A program made the translations under genes and the position numbers. A stretch of 64,000 nt of DNA, taken from CAIQPV01 sp963719855. GTDB taxonomy: Bacteria; Pseudomonadota; Gammaproteobacteria; Burkholderiales; Gallionellaceae. The notes under the pieces are model-generated. The model made no database searches. It saw only the letters and a list, made by a program, of their open reading frames with translations, and had not been told where the DNA came from. The stretch spans positions 806,001-870,000 of the forward strand of contig CAVRDK010000001.1 of the NCBI GenBank assembly GCA_963719855.1. The letters run 5' to 3'. Shown one piece after another: positions 16,620 to 26,900 of the stretch. Positions within the stretch are counted from its first letter, which is position 1. The number at the start of each line of letters is the position of its first letter.

Positions 16620-17702
16620 ATGAATCCGTTGGCACCCATTATTGATAATCCACCTTATCTATGCACGGATATAGAAGGGTTCGATTCCCTGACAGAGCTT
16701 GCCCTGGATATGCGTTCGTCGTGGAATCATGCCTCCGACCAGGTGTGGCGGCAGCTTGATCCAGAACTCTGGGAGCTGACCCAAAATCCATGGGTTGTTT
16801 TGCAGACAGTTTCACGGGAAAAAATCCAGTGTGTTTTAGCCGATTCCGCCTTCCGCAAAATCGTTGACGATCTGGTGCAAACCAGACGGGATGCGGCGGC
16901 GGCACCTGCGTGGTTTCAGCAAACCTACCCGCAATCTCCGCTAAATTGTGTCGCGTATTTCAGTATGGAATTCATGTTGAGCGAAGCGCTGCCCATTTAC
17001 TCGGGCGGGCTTGGTAACGTGGCCGGCGATCAACTCAAGGCCGCCAGCGATTTGGGCGTCCCGGTAATCGGCGTGGGGCTGCTCTACCAGCAAGGCTATT
17101 TTCGCCAAGTGATCGACAAGGATGGCGCGCAACAGGCCATTTACCCATATAACGACCCCGGACAATTGCCGATCACCCCGTTGCGCAAACCGAATGGGGA
17201 GTGGTTGCGCTTAGAGGTCGCGTTACCCGGTTACTCGGTCTGGCTGCGCGCCTGGCAGGTTCAGGTCGGTCGCGTGAAGCTTTACCTGCTGGACAGCAAT
17301 GACGCGGCAAATTACCCCGCGCACCGAGGCATTACCAGCGAACTTTACGGCGGCGGACCGGAGCTGCGCCTCAAACAGGAAATGCTGCTCGGGATTGGCG
17401 GATGGCGACTGCTTGCGGCACTCGGCCTTAAGCCGGAAGTCTGCCATCTCAACGAAGGCCATGCGGCCTTCGCCGTACTGGAACGCGCCCGCGATTTTAT
17501 GGATGAAACAGGTCAACCCTTTGACGTGGCGCTGGCCGTTACGCGAGCGGGCAACCTGTTCACCACGCACACGGCGGTGTCCGCTGGCTTTGATCGTTTT
17601 GCTCCTGCCCTCATCGAACAATACCTCGGCAAGTATGTCGAGCAGAAGCTTGGCATAACACTTCACGACTTGCTGGCTCTGGGCCGCCAGAAACCCGGAT
17701 GA
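16620..17702 (+). pseudogene. glgP: Alpha-glucan phosphorylase, N-terminal fragment (frameshifted)
   Basis: The first 360 residues match the N-terminal half of the short alpha-glucan phosphorylase type (TIGR02094-like): DMRSSWNHASDQVWRQLDPE, YFSMEFMLSEALPIYSGGLG and CHLNEGHAAFAVLERARDF are diagnostic. The frame stops after GRQKPG at 17702. Deleting one A from the AAACCC run near 17688 would read GRQNPDDSSEPFNMAYLAIRG straight into the next frame, so the two parts are one gene with a one-base insertion. Either a recent mutation or a sequencing error in a homopolymer. The enzyme would release glucose 1-phosphate from glycogen. Confidence 0.85.
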
Positions 17703-17721
17703 CTCGTCAGAACCTTTCAAC

Positions 17722-19164
17722 ATGGCTTATCTGGCGATTCGCGGAAGCGGAGCGGTCAATGGCGTAAGTCGTTTGCATGGGCAGGTGAGCCGACATTTAT
17801 TTGAGCCTCTATTTCCGCACTGGACGGAGGAAGCGGTGCCTATCGGTCACGTCACCAACGGAGTCCACATGCCGACATGGGACTCCGCAGCGGCGGATGA
17901 TCTTTGGACGGAGGCCTGCGGCAAGGATCGTTGGCTGGGGACGGTGGAGACTCTGGAACAGGACATGCGCCGCGTCTCCGATGCCAGGCTCTGGCAGTTT
18001 CGGACTGCTGCCAGCAAGTCTCTTATTGAATACACCCGCGAACGCTTGTCTCGGCAACTGACCGTCTCAGGCAGGTCGCTCGAAACGAATAATAGTGCGA
18101 AGCATCTGTTCGATTGCAACACGTTGACGCTGGGTTTCGCACGCCGTTTTGCCAGCTACAAGAGACCGAATTTGCTGCTGCATGACCCGGAACGTTTGCT
18201 GCGTCTGTTGACTAATCCGCAACGTCCTGTACAACTCATCATGGCCGGCAAGGCTCATCCCGCAGACCTGGAAGGGCAAGCCCTGATTCAGCAATGGATG
18301 CAGTTCATCCGGCGGCCAGAGGCACGCCCCCATGTGATTTTCCTCAGTGACTACGACATGCATTTGACCGAGCAACTGGTGCAGGGAGTAGATGTCTGGC
18401 TGAACACGCCGCGACGCCCTTGGGAAGCATGCGGGACGAGCGGCATGAAGGTACTGGTCAACGGCGGCATCAATCTGTCTGAACTGGACGGCTGGTGGGC
18501 CGAAGCCTACACGCCGGAAGTCGGATGGGCATTGGGAGATGGCCACGAACATGATAGCGATCCAGCCTGGGACGCTATCGAAGCAGAGGCACTGTATGAC
18601 CTGCTCGAGCACGAGGTGATCCCCGAGTTCTATACCCGCGATGAGCAGGGTATCCCAAATGCATGGGTGGCCAGGATGCGGGAAAGTATGGCGCGCTTGA
18701 CGCCGCGCTTTTCCGCCAACCGCGCAGTGTGCGAATACACCAAGCAATATTATCTCCCGGCGGCCTCAGCCTACCGTGAGCGTATTGTCGATAAAGGCGC
18801 AATCGGCATGGACATAGTTAATTGGAGGCGCGCGCTACAACAAAAATGGGCAGCACTACACTTCGGCGAAATGAAACTTGAAACCAATGGCGAGCAGCAC
18901 CTGTTTGAGGTTCAAATTTATCTCGATGACCTTGATTCGGAGGCAGTACGGGTCGAGCTTTATGCCGAAGGAGCCAATGGCGACGCACCGGAGAGAGTGG
19001 AGATGAAGCGCGTGCGGCAACTGGTGGGCGCAATAAATGGCTTCGCCTATCGCGCAAGCGTACCTGCATCACGCCCGGCGTCAGACTATACGGCGCGACT
19101 CATGCCGTACCGTGACGGCGTGGCGGTTCCTCTGGAAGATGCTCATATCTTGTGGCAACGGTAA
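17722..19164 (+). pseudogene. glgP: Alpha-glucan phosphorylase, C-terminal fragment
   Basis: Continuation of the same gene in the next frame (480 residues from an internal ATG). It carries SRLHGQVSRHLF, the active-site region VPIGHVTNGVHMPTWDS, LGFARRFASYKRPNLL, and the pyridoxal-phosphate lysine region EACGTSGMKVLVNGGINLSE, in which the Lys of GTSGMK is the cofactor-binding residue. The combined length of about 847 residues fits the family. On its own this fragment lacks the N-terminal half of the catalytic cleft and would not be active. No RBS is visible before its ATG, supporting that it is not an independent gene. Confidence 0.85.
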
Positions 19165-19347
19165 TGCGCTTCGTCCTTCGATATACTCAGGACAAGCTTA
19201 TTGGGAACCGCTAAAGATCCAATTTTCAGAGGCTCCCTATTATCACCCTGCGCCTTAGGCGGGATACTGTCCTCAAGCGACCAACATCCTCTTCTCAATC
19301 TCGCCCAGCACGGCGAACATATCGATTGGCGCTTGGCTTGCATCAAT

Positions 19348-19443
19348 TCATAAATCCTGTGTGGCAGAAATATACGTGACTTTCAGTTCGCACTGGATAC
19401 CATCGCGGAATAGCGCATGGTCGTTCGCCAACAGTATTTTCAT
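19348..19443 (-). pseudogene. Remnant of a NarL/LuxR-type response regulator, N-terminus
   Basis: A frame of 31 codons starting MKILLANDHALFRDGIQCEL matches the first 20 residues of NarL-family receiver domains (usually ILLADDHALFRDG). It has a perfect GGAGG site five bases upstream of the ATG. It then diverges and stops. Everything after the first helix is lost, so this is a gene relic. A nearby frame on the same strand (about 19274-19345) may be a second relic. The stretch 19165-19929 otherwise contains no convincing gene. Note an altered receiver motif (NDH in place of DDH). Confidence 0.6.
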
Positions 19444-19545
19444 TCATTCCTCCAACCAGTTTTATCCTTTCGCATCATACATCAAGCACAAAAAACCTTC
19501 CCGTGCAGGACAAACACGGATGAAGATTTACCAATTTCCCCTATA

Positions 19546-19610
19546 CCGAATGGCCTACTCATTTCGGCAAATATCTGCAGCTTTCGGCATATATGAATTC
19601 TAAAAAAAGG
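19546..19610 (+). repeat. Diverged direct repeat, copy A (upstream region)
   Basis: About 65 bases beginning CCGAATGGCCTACTCATTTC and containing GGCATATATGAATTCT are repeated with differences at 20345-20414. Both copies precede a purine-rich AAAGGA/AAAGAAGG sequence and a signalling-type gene or its relic. They could be duplicated promoter or operator regions; nothing more can be said from sequence alone. Confidence 0.5.
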
Positions 19611-19929
19611 ATGGTAGTCTTGCTTTGATGTTGGGTGTAGAGCGACAAATAAGCCAGCGACCATCACCGTGCTTGAATATCAGGCAATCTGGCTGACTAC
19701 ACTCGCCAAGAAAACAGAGAGAATCATGAACAACGACCACAAAGGCAATTCAATTGACGGCCAAAACGTGATCAACTGTCGCGCGAGGACATTTGGCCCA
19801 TCGAAGCTGGCGAAGTGCAACCGTTAAGTATTTCTGTGTATATAAATTAAGCATTTCTGGGTATGTGAATTAAGCGGTTTAGATGTCAGTATTTGATACT
19901 AAATAGTTCTCTATTTTCGGCACAATAAA

Positions 19930-20400
19930 ATGCCTATACCACACTTTCAATTTAATCTTTCATCGCGACACCGCGCACATTTTGGTTTCATAACTGATGG
20001 CGACGAAGTTATTTGTCGCATAAATAATGATCTCGAATTCTACAATGCGCTCGGATATACGAATGAAGCAAAGAGTGCCGGATTTACGCCAGATGAATTT
20101 TTATGGTTTGAATATAGAAGGGATGGCTGCAACAAGACTGATTTGTGCCTGCAAGCTAAACTTATCGAATACATGCATAAACATTCAGCGATATTTAATG
20201 ATAATTATGCTGAACAATACAAAAAATGGATTGGGATTTGTTCAGATGATAAATCCAGAGAATCCTTAAACTGCACTCACTGCATAATGCACCCCGAGCA
20301 TAAAATGCTCCCACTTCCCAATGAGTGCTCCTTTGTTCCTACATCCGAATACCCAAGCCTATGCATTTCGACAAATATCCAGGTCTTTGGGCATATATGA
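19930..20400 (+). CDS. Hypothetical cysteine-containing protein, 156 aa
   Basis: An AT-rich frame in contrast with its GC-richer neighbours. The product has a well-mixed composition (FGFITDGDEVICRINNDLEFYNALGY) and eight cysteines, several in the C-terminal part (LNCTHCIMHPEHKMLPLPNECSF), which could bind metal. No family recognised. No clear ribosome-binding site precedes the ATG, and the last 19 codons run into the diverged repeat at 20345, so the true C-terminus may have been replaced. The base composition suggests acquired DNA. Confidence 0.4.
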   Translation: MPIPHFQFNLSSRHRAHFGFITDGDEVICRINNDLEFYNALGYTNEAKSAGFTPDEFLWFEYRRDGCNKTDLCLQAKLIEYMHKHSAIFNDNYAEQYKKWIGICSDDKSRESLNCTHCIMHPEHKMLPLPNECSFVPTSEYPSLCISTNIQVFGHI

Positions 20401-20414
20401 ATTCTGAAAGAAGG
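20345..20414 (+). repeat. Diverged direct repeat, copy B (leader of HDOD gene)
   Basis: Counterpart of 19546-19610; shares CCGAAT, CATTTCG-CAAATATC, GGCATATATGAATTCT and the following AAAGAAGG. It lies in the 5' leader of the HDOD gene at 20455, 40 bases before its start, so a regulatory role is plausible. Confidence 0.5.
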
Positions 20415-20454
20415 TATGTTGTTGCGATATCAGCCTTTTTGAAAGGACATGAAT

Positions 20455-21354
20455 ATGGATAACAACTCGAATATGAACGTTGCCGTGGGAATGCACGATG
20501 GAATTCCTTTGCCATCTTGTTATCCCCCGAGCGCCATTGTTAACGAGGTGCTTGCCGCGCTGGAAGCCGATCAACTGGATCTTCCTACTCTGCCTGATAT
20601 GGCGATCAGGATTCGGGAGTCGCTTGAAAATCCCAATATTTCAGCAGAAAAGCTAGTGCATATAATTTCCACCGATCCGGTGGTCACCGTACATATCATC
20701 AAAGCTGCAAACTGTAGCGCATTTCACAATGGCAACAAGGTGGACAATTTGCGTGATGCGATCTCCCGTCTGGGCTATCGCTTGCTATACAGCATGGTGA
20801 TGAACATAACGCTGACCAAACTGTTTCGAGCCAGAAATCTGTTAATCGACCGGGCGCTCAGGAAATTATGGCAGCATAGTCGTGAAGTCGCAGCGAATTG
20901 CTATGTACTGGCAGAACAGAAAAAGCATCTCAGCCCCGAGGTTGCAATGTTGGTGGGATTGGTGCACGACATTGGCGCACTGCCGTTGTATCTTTACGCA
21001 GATCGTCTTTCTTCGCGCCTTGACCAAGCCACGCTTGAAGCACTGATAAGCGATTATGCCGCGACTATCGGCCCCAAGTTACTGCGAAGCTGGAATTTTC
21101 CAACTTCGTTGGTCGATATTGTTGCCGCCCATGAAAATTCTGCACGCATAAATAACCCAGACATGGCGGATTATGTTGATGTATTGACGATGGCCAACCT
21201 GCGGGTGCAGGAAGCAACAGAGACCATAACTTGGAAAAACGTCGGTGCCGCTGAGAGACTGGGGTACTACCCCGGCGACTGCCGAAATTTCTTTTCTGGT
21301 CATGCAGAGCAGATCATTGTGACTAAAACCATGTTGGGCATTAACGGGAGGTAG
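20455..21354 (+). CDS. HDOD domain signalling protein
   Basis: A 299-aa protein built around an HDOD domain (a catalytically inactive relative of HD phosphohydrolases used in signalling). Visible are LPTLPDMAIRIRESLENPNISAEK, the DPVVTVHIIKAANCSAF core and the C-terminal VGLVHDIGALPLYLYAD, in which HD is present although other metal ligands of true HD-GYP enzymes are not. The ATG at 20455 has the better spacing from the GAAAGGA site; an ATG two codons earlier is only one base from it. It is upstream of the HD-GYP gene cluster. Such proteins often tune c-di-GMP, motility or stress responses. Confidence 0.85.
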   Translation: MDNNSNMNVAVGMHDGIPLPSCYPPSAIVNEVLAALEADQLDLPTLPDMAIRIRESLENPNISAEKLVHIISTDPVVTVHIIKAANCSAFHNGNKVDNLRDAISRLGYRLLYSMVMNITLTKLFRARNLLIDRALRKLWQHSREVAANCYVLAEQKKHLSPEVAMLVGLVHDIGALPLYLYADRLSSRLDQATLEALISDYAATIGPKLLRSWNFPTSLVDIVAAHENSARINNPDMADYVDVLTMANLRVQEATETITWKNVGAAERLGYYPGDCRNFFSGHAEQIIVTKTMLGINGR

Positions 21355-21515
21355 CCAGCAAAACCGCCACAGAAACAGATATGGAAGAAACACGGCAGTC
21401 ACCTATACCTATCTCTCAGGCGCAGCTTCCTGAATCGGAATTGCTGAACAGCCTGCCGCAGTTATTTTGTTCCCACAGGTCAGATAGTTAAACCCTAACG
21501 CAAGCAAAGAGAACC

Positions 21516-21719
21516 ATGACATCGAAACACCCGGAAACCCAACAGAATCACCCAGAGAGCGACTGTCAAAACTGTCGGATGCGTATGTTTGCGGGCGCTG
21601 ACATAGTGGAGTGCCTGATGGAATCACTGTATTGCCAGTGGGCAATGGCTTATGGATATTCACGTATTTTGTGCAAACACCCATCTGCAAAACAGTTCGT
21701 TAATTCAAACCAGCCGTAA
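21516..21719 (+). CDS. Small cysteine-rich protein coupled to HD-GYP gene, 67 aa
   Basis: A 67-codon frame whose TAA stop overlaps the ATG of the HD-GYP gene (TAATG at 21717-21721), a sign of translational coupling and thus of a real gene. The product has five cysteines in the pattern CQNCRMRM...ECL...YCQWAMAYGYSRILC, reminiscent of small metal-binding proteins. An AGAGA sequence lies upstream as a weak ribosome-binding site. Family unknown. It may regulate or bind its neighbour. Confidence 0.6.
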   Translation: MTSKHPETQQNHPESDCQNCRMRMFAGADIVECLMESLYCQWAMAYGYSRILCKHPSAKQFVNSNQP

Positions 21720-22936
21720 TGAAAATGATAAAAAAGATACCCATAAATCAACTCAAGATCGGCATGTACCTCCACGACCTTAACTGTGGCTGGATGGATC
21801 ATCCATTCGTGCGCAATCGTTTCATGATCGATGAGGTCGCCACCTTGAACAAAATTCTTGGAACCGGCGTTATGGAAGTCTATATCGACACCGGCCTTGG
21901 GGCGGATGTGGCGGTCGTGGAAACGAGCGTGGTCGCCGCCGAGGAAATCGAGGAGCCGTTATTTGATCTAATCGATTTCCACCCGAACATCATCCCCAGG
22001 CTTTCTCCCGCCGAGGAATTCAATCGCGCAAAAAGTATCTATTCCGATGCCAACAAATTGATGCAGGACATGATGAAAGGCGTGCGGCTCGGCAAGCAGA
22101 TCGCATTGGAAGAATGCGAACCCATGATCGATAACATTATCGATTCGATGTTCCGCCTTCCCTCTGCGTTGTTGCCTTTGGCTCAAATGAAGACCCGCGA
22201 TGAATACACCTTCCAACACTCGGTTTCCGTGTCCGCCTTGGCGGTTGCGTTCGGACGTGTGTTGGAACTGCCGCGCGATGAAATCAAAGATATTGCTTTG
22301 GGCGGGTTGCTCCATGACGTGGGCAAAGCACTAGTACCGGGACGCATATTGAACAAGCCGGGGAAGCTGGATGAGGCAGATTATGATGTCATGAAAAGCC
22401 ATGTGGTTCATACGGCCCAGCTACTAAAGGATGTTAATGGTATCAGCGAGATCACTTTCAATGCTGCCGCGCAGCACCATGAGCGTTTCGATGGAACGGG
22501 CTATCCGCACGGATTGAAAGGCGATGAGATCAGTCTTCACGGGCAGATGCTCGCCATTGTGGATGTTTATGACGCTATCACCTCGATTCGTGTCTATCAC
22601 AAGGGAATGCCGCCAACCGAGGCATTAAGAAAACTGTTCGAGTGGGGTGGCACGCACTTCAACAACAGGCTGGTGCAGGCGTTTATCAAGGGGATCGGAA
22701 TCTATCCGGCAGGGACGCTTGTGCGCATGGAAAGCGGAAAACTGGGGATCGTGCGAGAAGTGGTGCCGGACAAATTGTTGCAGCCCGTCGTGCAATTAAT
22801 TTATGACTGCAAAAAGATGTGCCATATCAACCCCGAGATGCTGGATATTTCCGCCTCGAATGACAAAATAAAATATCATGAGTCCTTCGAGAAGTGGGGG
22901 ATAGACCAGGCGAGTTGGGTTACGGAGCCTACCTGA
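21719..22936 (+). CDS. HD-GYP domain c-di-GMP phosphodiesterase
   Basis: A 405-aa response protein of the DUF3391 plus HD-GYP type that hydrolyses cyclic di-GMP to GMP or pGpG. The N-terminus IPINQLKIGMYLHDLNCGWMDHPF is the DUF3391 signature. The catalytic domain shows FQHSVSVSALAVAFG, LLHDVGKALVP (HD motif with following K), HHERFDGTGYPHG (HHE and GYP) and VDVYDAITSIRVYHKGMPP. All main metal ligands appear present, so it should be active. It is in the same transcriptional direction as the upstream HDOD gene and downstream YcgR-like gene. Confidence 0.93.
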   Translation: MKMIKKIPINQLKIGMYLHDLNCGWMDHPFVRNRFMIDEVATLNKILGTGVMEVYIDTGLGADVAVVETSVVAAEEIEEPLFDLIDFHPNIIPRLSPAEEFNRAKSIYSDANKLMQDMMKGVRLGKQIALEECEPMIDNIIDSMFRLPSALLPLAQMKTRDEYTFQHSVSVSALAVAFGRVLELPRDEIKDIALGGLLHDVGKALVPGRILNKPGKLDEADYDVMKSHVVHTAQLLKDVNGISEITFNAAAQHHERFDGTGYPHGLKGDEISLHGQMLAIVDVYDAITSIRVYHKGMPPTEALRKLFEWGGTHFNNRLVQAFIKGIGIYPAGTLVRMESGKLGIVREVVPDKLLQPVVQLIYDCKKMCHINPEMLDISASNDKIKYHESFEKWGIDQASWVTEPT

Positions 22937-23167
22937 ACATTTTGAGCCGGATCAGCTTCACAGCGAGCACCCGGTTAGGAGTGCATCTCAAACAGTCGCT
23001 TGCTTTGCCGTAGCCATGAATGGGAGTTGTTCAATTGCAATGTTCTGGCTTTCACAGTGTTGTCAGAACAAGAATTTTTCGAGCTGAAAGGTGGTGTTCT
23101 GTCACCCCTGGATTGAGAGAAAACCGAGGCATCTGATTGCCGGATACGTTTAGGGATGGTACACAAA

Positions 23168-23842
23168 ATGCATAACCCCACGACAGGGCTTGATTCAGAA
23201 TCTGCATTACAGGTAGATTTCGAATCCATCAGGCTGCACCCTGGAGCGCCACTTCAAATCCAGCATTTGAATGGGGTTAGCCATAAATACAACCTTAAAC
23301 TTATCGGCGCCATCAAAGGGAAGAGTATTCTGTTAACTTTGCCCGTCGTGGACGGACAGGCAGTTCAGATGCTCCCAGGCCAGAGTTACATCATTCGCGG
23401 ATTTGATGGCAAGTATGCCTACGCTTTTACCTCCCGTGTCATTCAGGCCCGCTCCCACCCTTTCCCTTACGTCCACTTCTCCTACCCGCTTGCCGTAGAG
23501 TCCAAGATTGTACGCAAGACATTGCGGGTGAACGTAAATTTACCGGCATACGTTATTGGCGGGAGTGCGCAAATTACTGTCACCATGATAGATTTGAGCG
23601 CGAAGGGATCAATGATCCATTCACCTCAAGCTATCGGTGCAATTAGCGATACGATCAACGTCCAGTTTGACGTTGCGTTCGAGGAAATCAGAACCAAATT
23701 AACTCTCCCCGCAAAGATAAGAAATGCCCAGTATTCAAAGGATGAAACCAGCATACGCATTGGGGTCGAATTCGAGAACATTCCTCAAAATGATATGTTG
23801 ATATTAAACAATTTCATTCATGCCACTTCGGCCAATGTGTGA
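23168..23842 (+). CDS. YcgR-type flagellar brake protein (PilZ domain)
   Basis: A c-di-GMP effector of 224 aa. The N-terminal YcgR domain holds GAPLQIQHLNGVSHKYNLKLIGAIKGKSILLTLP, and the C-terminal PilZ domain begins with the binding motif RKTLRVNVNLPAYV (RxxxR) and contains IDLSAKGSMIHSP (D-x-S-x-x-G). These are the residues that contact c-di-GMP. Start chosen at 23168, where AGGGATGG lies about nine bases upstream; another ATG four codons earlier is too close to it. It follows the HD-GYP phosphodiesterase and probably reads the level of the messenger that enzyme controls, slowing flagellar rotation or adjusting surface behaviour. Confidence 0.88.
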   Translation: MHNPTTGLDSESALQVDFESIRLHPGAPLQIQHLNGVSHKYNLKLIGAIKGKSILLTLPVVDGQAVQMLPGQSYIIRGFDGKYAYAFTSRVIQARSHPFPYVHFSYPLAVESKIVRKTLRVNVNLPAYVIGGSAQITVTMIDLSAKGSMIHSPQAIGAISDTINVQFDVAFEEIRTKLTLPAKIRNAQYSKDETSIRIGVEFENIPQNDMLILNNFIHATSANV

Positions 23843-23902
23843 GTGTGGCAGGATAGTCAGGCGCTATAATCCGAATCACCATTATCCATTCCGGGAGTGA
23901 GC

Positions 23903-26900
23903 ATGACCATTCGGTTGCCCTTCCTCAAAACACTGGCACTGACCTGCGCAGGTTTTGCTGTTGCCTACCTGTTGGTTGGATGGCTGGTTCTTCCAAGGAT
24001 TATCCAGGCTCAGGCGGAAAAATTCATTGCTGAGAAAACCAGCCACCATCTCACCATGAACCGGCCGGAGTTCAATCCCTTTGAGCTTAGCTTGCATCTA
24101 TCCGGGCTGCGCCTCACACAGCCGGATAATGAACCGCTTCTGGCATTTCGAGACTTGGTGGTAGATATGTCTGCCGCCAGCATCTATCGCGGCGCATTTA
24201 TTTTCGACGGCATTCGCCTTGATGGGCTTGAAGCTACGGTTGTCCTGCTGCCAAATGGCCGACTTAACTGGTCTGGCCTGATCGACTCACTAAAAAGCAA
24301 GGACGAGACATCGAACTCGCCTCTTCCCAAGCTCGATATTCAACACTTCGTCCTCGCCGGTGCCAAGCTGGATTTTGCTGACAAGCGGATCGCGCCCGCC
24401 TTCACCACTCGCATCGAGCCATTGGATATTGAACTCACCGACATATCCACTCTGCCCAATGAGAAGGGGCAGTACAAAATCTATGCTCGTACCACGTTTG
24501 GTGCCAGCATCGCTTGGCATGGTGAGACCAGCCTTGATCCGTTAGCCATGACGGGCAGTTTCAACGTTGACGATGTGGATCTCGCGCGGCTGTCGACTTA
24601 CTTCAAGGATAGCCTACCGATTGCCCCGCCCACTGGAAAAGCCGGTCTGTCGGCTGATTACAAGCTTGCCTATGCTGGGGGACATGTGGATCTGAATCTG
24701 GAACATATGGCAGCAAAAGTCACGAGCCTCGGGTTTCATGGAAATGGCAAATCTGCCCCGGTTGTCGCGGTTGAAACCATCGAAGCGAAAGAAGGCGGCT
24801 TCAACCTGATGAAAAATGAGTTTGCTCTTGGTTCTCTTAGCGTCACTGGCAGCAAGCTAGACATTCAGCGAGGTAAGATCGAAGCGAAGAAAGCACTGGA
24901 GCTTGGCAGCATCACCCTTGAAGACATCCACGGAAACTTGGCCTCGCACCAAGCGACGCTGGGTAACATTACCCTGAAAGATGGGCGCGTCCATGTCACG
25001 CGGGATGCGCGAGGCCGCATCGACATCATGGAAGCATTGCAGACTGCTTCGCCGCACACTCAGGACAAACGGAATAAAAAGAGCGAAGCCGCAAACACCG
25101 CCGCCGAAACCGGCTGGCACTACCGGGTGAGAAAACTGGAACTGACTGGTTTCGCCGCAGCCTTCCGGGACGAATCCGTTGCACCGGCTGCCGAACTGGC
25201 TCTCGAAGACATCGCATTAGATTTGCAAGGCATCAGCGAAGACTGGAAAATTGAGGTGCCGCTCCGAGCTTCCTTTAGGGCGCATGGCGGGGGCAGTTTT
25301 GAGGCGGAAGGAAAAATCACGCCTTCTGAACCGGCAGCGGATATCCGGCTAAAGCTCACGGAGCTTAGCCTTATCCCGGCTCAACCCTATCTGTCCACTG
25401 TCGCCAAGTTGAAACTAGTAGATGGACGCTTGTCCACTGAAGGCCGCGTCGTCTACAACGCCAAGGGAGTTGACTATAAAGGTAGCTTCGCCTTGCGCAA
25501 CCTGCGCCTCACCGAAGCAGAGTCGGGCAATGTTTTCCTTCTTTGGAAATCTCTGGGTAGCCGTGAATTTAAAGCCACGCCGAAGGGACTTAATATCGGA
25601 GAACTCACTCTCTCAGGACTCGATACTCAACTGATCATCAACAAGGACAAGACACTTAGCTTCTCGCGTATTCTCAAGCAACCGGCATCCGACACCTCGA
25701 CGAAACCCACTCCGCCTCCCGTTGCGTCAACGGCGATAGCGCCTGCGCACCCATTCCTTGTCAATATTGACCGGTTTCGGATCAATGGTAGCGAGATGGA
25801 CTTTGCCGACTATTCCCTGGCCCTACCCTTCGGCACCCGGATTCATCATCTAAAAGGAGTCGTTACGGGCATCTCATCGCAGCCGGGCACCCCTGGGCAG
25901 TTGGAACTGGACGGCCAAGTGGACGACTATGGCCTCGCTCGTGCCGTTGGACAAATCGACTTTCTCAATCCCACAGACTCCATGGATCTGAAGGTTGCGT
26001 TCCGTAACGTTGAAATGACCCGGCTAACGCCCTATTCCGCCACCTTCGCTGGTCGCAAGATTGCTTCCGGCAAGCTTTCCCTCGATCTGCAATACAAGAT
26101 CCACCAGCGCCAGCTACAGGGCGAGAATCAGGTTGTCATGGATAAATTGGTTCTGGGTGAGCGGGTGGAAAGCCCTGAGGCCAAGAATCTCCCCCTGGAT
26201 CTGGCCATCGCCATTCTGCAAGATTCCGATGGTCGTATCGACCTTGGCTTGCCCGTGTCCGGCAGCCTGGACGACCCGCACTTCAGCTATGGCGGAATCG
26301 TCTGGAAAGCGATAGTCAACGTGCTTACCAAGATTGCCACTGCGCCATTTCGAGCACTTGGAGCGCTATTCGGCGGCGGCGAGAAATTTGAAAACATTGT
26401 TTTTGAAGCGGGCAACTCGCAACTAACACCGCCAGAGCGCGAGAAACTGGTACGGCTTGCCGGTGTCCTGAACAAGCGACCCAATCTATCCCTTGAGGTT
26501 CATGGTGTCTATGCCGAGACAGACCGGGTGGCGCTCCAGGATCGGCAGTTGCGCCGCACCGTGCTTGAAAAAAGCGGTCAACATATCGAAGGCGACGGCG
26601 ATCCAGGCCCGATCTCCACGCGCCAACCCAAGATCCAGTCGGCTCTGGAAAATATATTTTCGGATCGCTTTGGAAGCAGGGAACTGGCAGCCCTCAAGGA
26701 AGGATTCCGCAAAGCCAATCCGGGCCAACTTGAAGAAAGTAATGCCGACAAGGTCATGTCTCGACTATCCGGTTTGTTCCACGAAAAGCGAAATCTGAAT
26801 GCGCAGGAAGTAGCTCAGATGAAAGGAGCAGACTTTTACGCCGTCCTGTTTGTCCGTTTGCGCGACAAGGTGATAGTGGACAACGAGCGCCTGTTGGCCT

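Noticed and set aside
19726..19827. 33-codon ORF starting MNNDHKGNSID
   Set aside because: Weak RBS, no recognisable family and no coupling to a neighbour; kept as an unproven possibility only.
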